The notes beneath the pieces are model-generated. The model searched no databases. It saw only the letters and a list, made by a program, of their open reading frames with translations, and was not told the origin of the DNA. Below are positions 13,719 through 14,794 of a stretch of 14,794 nt of DNA, piece by piece. The number at the start of each line of letters is the position of its first letter. Position 1 is the stretch's first letter. The DNA comes from an uncultured Caulobacteraceae bacterium (lineage in GTDB: Bacteria > Pseudomonadota > Alphaproteobacteria > Caulobacterales > Caulobacteraceae), in assembly GCA_937910255.1 (NCBI GenBank), contig CALEOQ010000506.1:1-14794 (forward strand). Direction: 5' to 3'. The position numbers were made by a program, and so were the translations under genes.

Positions 13719-14794
13719 GTGATCGAAGTATCAGAGGCAATCAGCGCTGAAGCAACGCCGCGCACGGCCGTGCGAGCGGCGCAATATGTGCGAATGTCGA
13801 CTGAGCACCAGAAATATTCGACCGAAAACCAAGCGGAGATCATCGCCCAGTACGCCGCGCGGCGTGGATTCGAGATCGTGAAGACCTACGAGGACTCGGG
13901 CAAGAGCGGTCTTCGCCTGGACGGACGGCTGTCGCTTCAGCAGCTCATCGCCGACGTCCGTAGCGGCAAGACCGACTTTAAGGCCATCCTCGTCTATGAT
14001 GTGAGCCGCTGGGGCCGTTTTCAGGATGCCGACGAGAGCGCTTATTACGAGTTCATCTGCCGTGAAGCGGGAATCGCCGTCCAATACTGCGCCGAGCAGT
14101 TCGAGAATGACGGCAGCCTAAGCGCCACGATCATCAAGAGCATGAAGCGGGCGATGGCGGGCGAATATAGTCGCGAGCTGTCGGTCAAGGTGTTCACAGG
14201 CCAGTGCCGCTTGATCCGTTTGGGCTTCCGGCAGGGCGGCGCGGCCGGCTACGGACTTCGGCGCTATTTGGTCGACGAGCACCGCAATCCCAAGGCTGTG
14301 CTCAATCACGGCGAACAGAAGAGTCTGCAGACCGACCGGGTCGTGCTTCAACCCGGCCCGCCCGAAGAGGTCGAGGTGGTGCGCCGGCTTTACCGCATGT
14401 TCGTCGTGCAGCGGCGGACCGAGACGGAGATCGCTGCGGCGCTGAACGCCGAAGGCATCCTCACGGATCTTGGGAGGCCTTGGACCCGCGGCACTGTCCA
14501 TCAGGTCCTGACCAACGAGAAGTACATCGGCAACAATGTCTACAACCGGGCGTCCTTCAAGCTGAAGGCCAAGCGGGTGGTGAACAGCCCTGACATGTGG
14601 GTGCGCGCCGATGGCGCTTTCGAGGGGATCGTCGAACGCGACTTCTTCGAGGCGGCGCAACGGATCATCGTGAGCCTCCGGTGGGGGCCGCCTTGTCGGG
14701 GTGAGGTGGATGGCGATGCTGTGCTCGTAAGGACGTCCTTAAGAGCGCTCGTAGCTGCACAGCATGGCCCATGTCAGTTTGATCACCGGTCCGG
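13719..14794 (+). CDS. Serine recombinase (resolvase/invertase plus Recombinase domain), interrupted and cut by the contig end
   Basis: A large-serine-recombinase-type protein. The catalytic domain starts AAQYVRMSTEHQKYSTENQ, with nucleophile Ser27, followed by TYEDSGKSGL and the DVSRWGRFQD motif with its conserved arginines. The Recombinase domain follows, including LYRMFVVQRRTETEIAAALN then the typical TRGTVHQVLTNEKYIGNNVYN (about residues 254-274). The start is GTG 13719; an in-frame TAG at 13665 closes the frame upstream and no other start matches the family N-terminus. Family-like sequence holds up to FFEAAQRII (residue 317, base 14669). After that the frame stays open, but the encoded residues lose all likeness to the expected coiled continuation. 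Family members are usually 450-700 residues, so the gene is probably broken by an insertion and the rest is off the contig. Confidence 0.88.
   Translation, partial: MIEVSEAISAEATPRTAVRAAQYVRMSTEHQKYSTENQAEIIAQYAARRGFEIVKTYEDSGKSGLRLDGRLSLQQLIADVRSGKTDFKAILVYDVSRWGRFQDADESAYYEFICREAGIAVQYCAEQFENDGSLSATIIKSMKRAMAGEYSRELSVKVFTGQCRLIRLGFRQGGAAGYGLRRYLVDEHRNPKAVLNHGEQKSLQTDRVVLQPGPPEEVEVVRRLYRMFVVQRRTETEIAAALNAEGILTDLGRPWTRGTVHQVLTNEKYIGNNVYNRASFKLKAKRVVNSPDMWVRADGAFEGIVERDFFEAAQRIIVSLRWGPPCRGEVDGDAVLVRTSLRALVAAQHGPCQFDHRS
14670..14794. mobile_element. Probable end of an insertion sequence inside the recombinase gene
   Basis: At 14670 the recombinase similarity stops exactly at GTGAGC. IS66-family elements begin with GTAAGC-like termini, so this may be such an end, but I cannot name the element. 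The remaining 125 bases are unlike the recombinase and hold nested palindromes (14716-14765). The contig ends within them, as often happens when a short-read assembly meets a repeated element. The other end and any target duplication are not in the window. Confidence 0.35.
14716..14765. repeat. Nested inverted repeats near the right edge
   Basis: ATGCTGTGC (14716-14724) and GCACAGCAT (14757-14765) are perfect 9-base inverted arms. Between them lie TAAGGACGTCCTTA (14728-14741), a perfect 14-base palindrome, and GAGCGCTC (14743-14750), an 8-base palindrome. The cluster suggests a protein-binding or structured end region of a mobile element. Confidence 0.6.

Noticed and set aside
13649..13843. 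N-terminal extension of the HTH-like protein up to 13843
   Set aside because: It would run antisense through the catalytic start of the serine recombinase, and ATG 13648 has a well-placed GGGAG.

Overview
The window is a 14.8 kb contig from a GC-rich alphaproteobacterium, most probably Caulobacterales (Caulobacter, Phenylobacterium or Brevundimonas type). The evidence is the very high third-position GC, the style of the tamB, phhA, hspQ, ppx and guaB proteins, and the order ppx-rlmE-guaB-MAPEG-rsmB-guaA. That assignment rests on recalled family features, not on a search.

Positions 1-89 are not genomic: they match Illumina P7/TruSeq read-2 adapter sequence left in the assembly. Genomic sequence starts at about 90, inside tamB. 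From 90 to 11318 the window is ordinary chromosome. A 5'-truncated tamB (outer-membrane biogenesis) runs into a convergent phhA (phenylalanine hydroxylase), with a 7-base overlap at the stops. Upstream of phhA on the same strand is hspQ. Divergent from hspQ is a compact plus-strand series: ppx/gppA, overlapping ATGA with rlmE (23S rRNA 2'-O-methyltransferase), then a promoter-like gap, guaB (IMP dehydrogenase), a MAPEG-family membrane protein, an rsmB-like rRNA m5C methyltransferase and guaA (GMP synthase). The theme is guanine nucleotide supply (guaB, guaA), exopolyphosphate/pppGpp turnover (ppx/gppA) and rRNA methylation (rlmE, rsmB).

From about 11290 the window enters an integrated mobile element that appears to use the 3' end of guaA as its attachment site. 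The last guaA codons include AT-ending codons unlike the rest of the gene, and a P4-type tyrosine integrase follows. The 293-base leader before the integrase carries four copies of the octamer GACGGTAT (three direct, one inverted) plus a partial copy, probably arm or excisionase sites. Beyond the integrase lie an AlpA-type regulator/excisionase (minus strand, its end overlapping the integrase end), a small conserved helix-turn-helix-like protein of unknown function (minus), and a divergently transcribed serine recombinase (plus). The two minus-strand genes share the leader GGGAGTCA exactly six bases before ATG, each beside a CTCCC/GGGAG inverted repeat, which suggests common control.

The serine recombinase keeps family-like sequence for 317 codons, then loses it exactly at a GTGAGC hexamer at 14670. 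The last 125 bases look like the end of another insertion sequence that interrupts it, and the contig ends there, as short-read assemblies often do at repeats. No CRISPR array, tRNA, rRNA or recognisable defence cargo is present. The cargo of the island would lie beyond the right edge.
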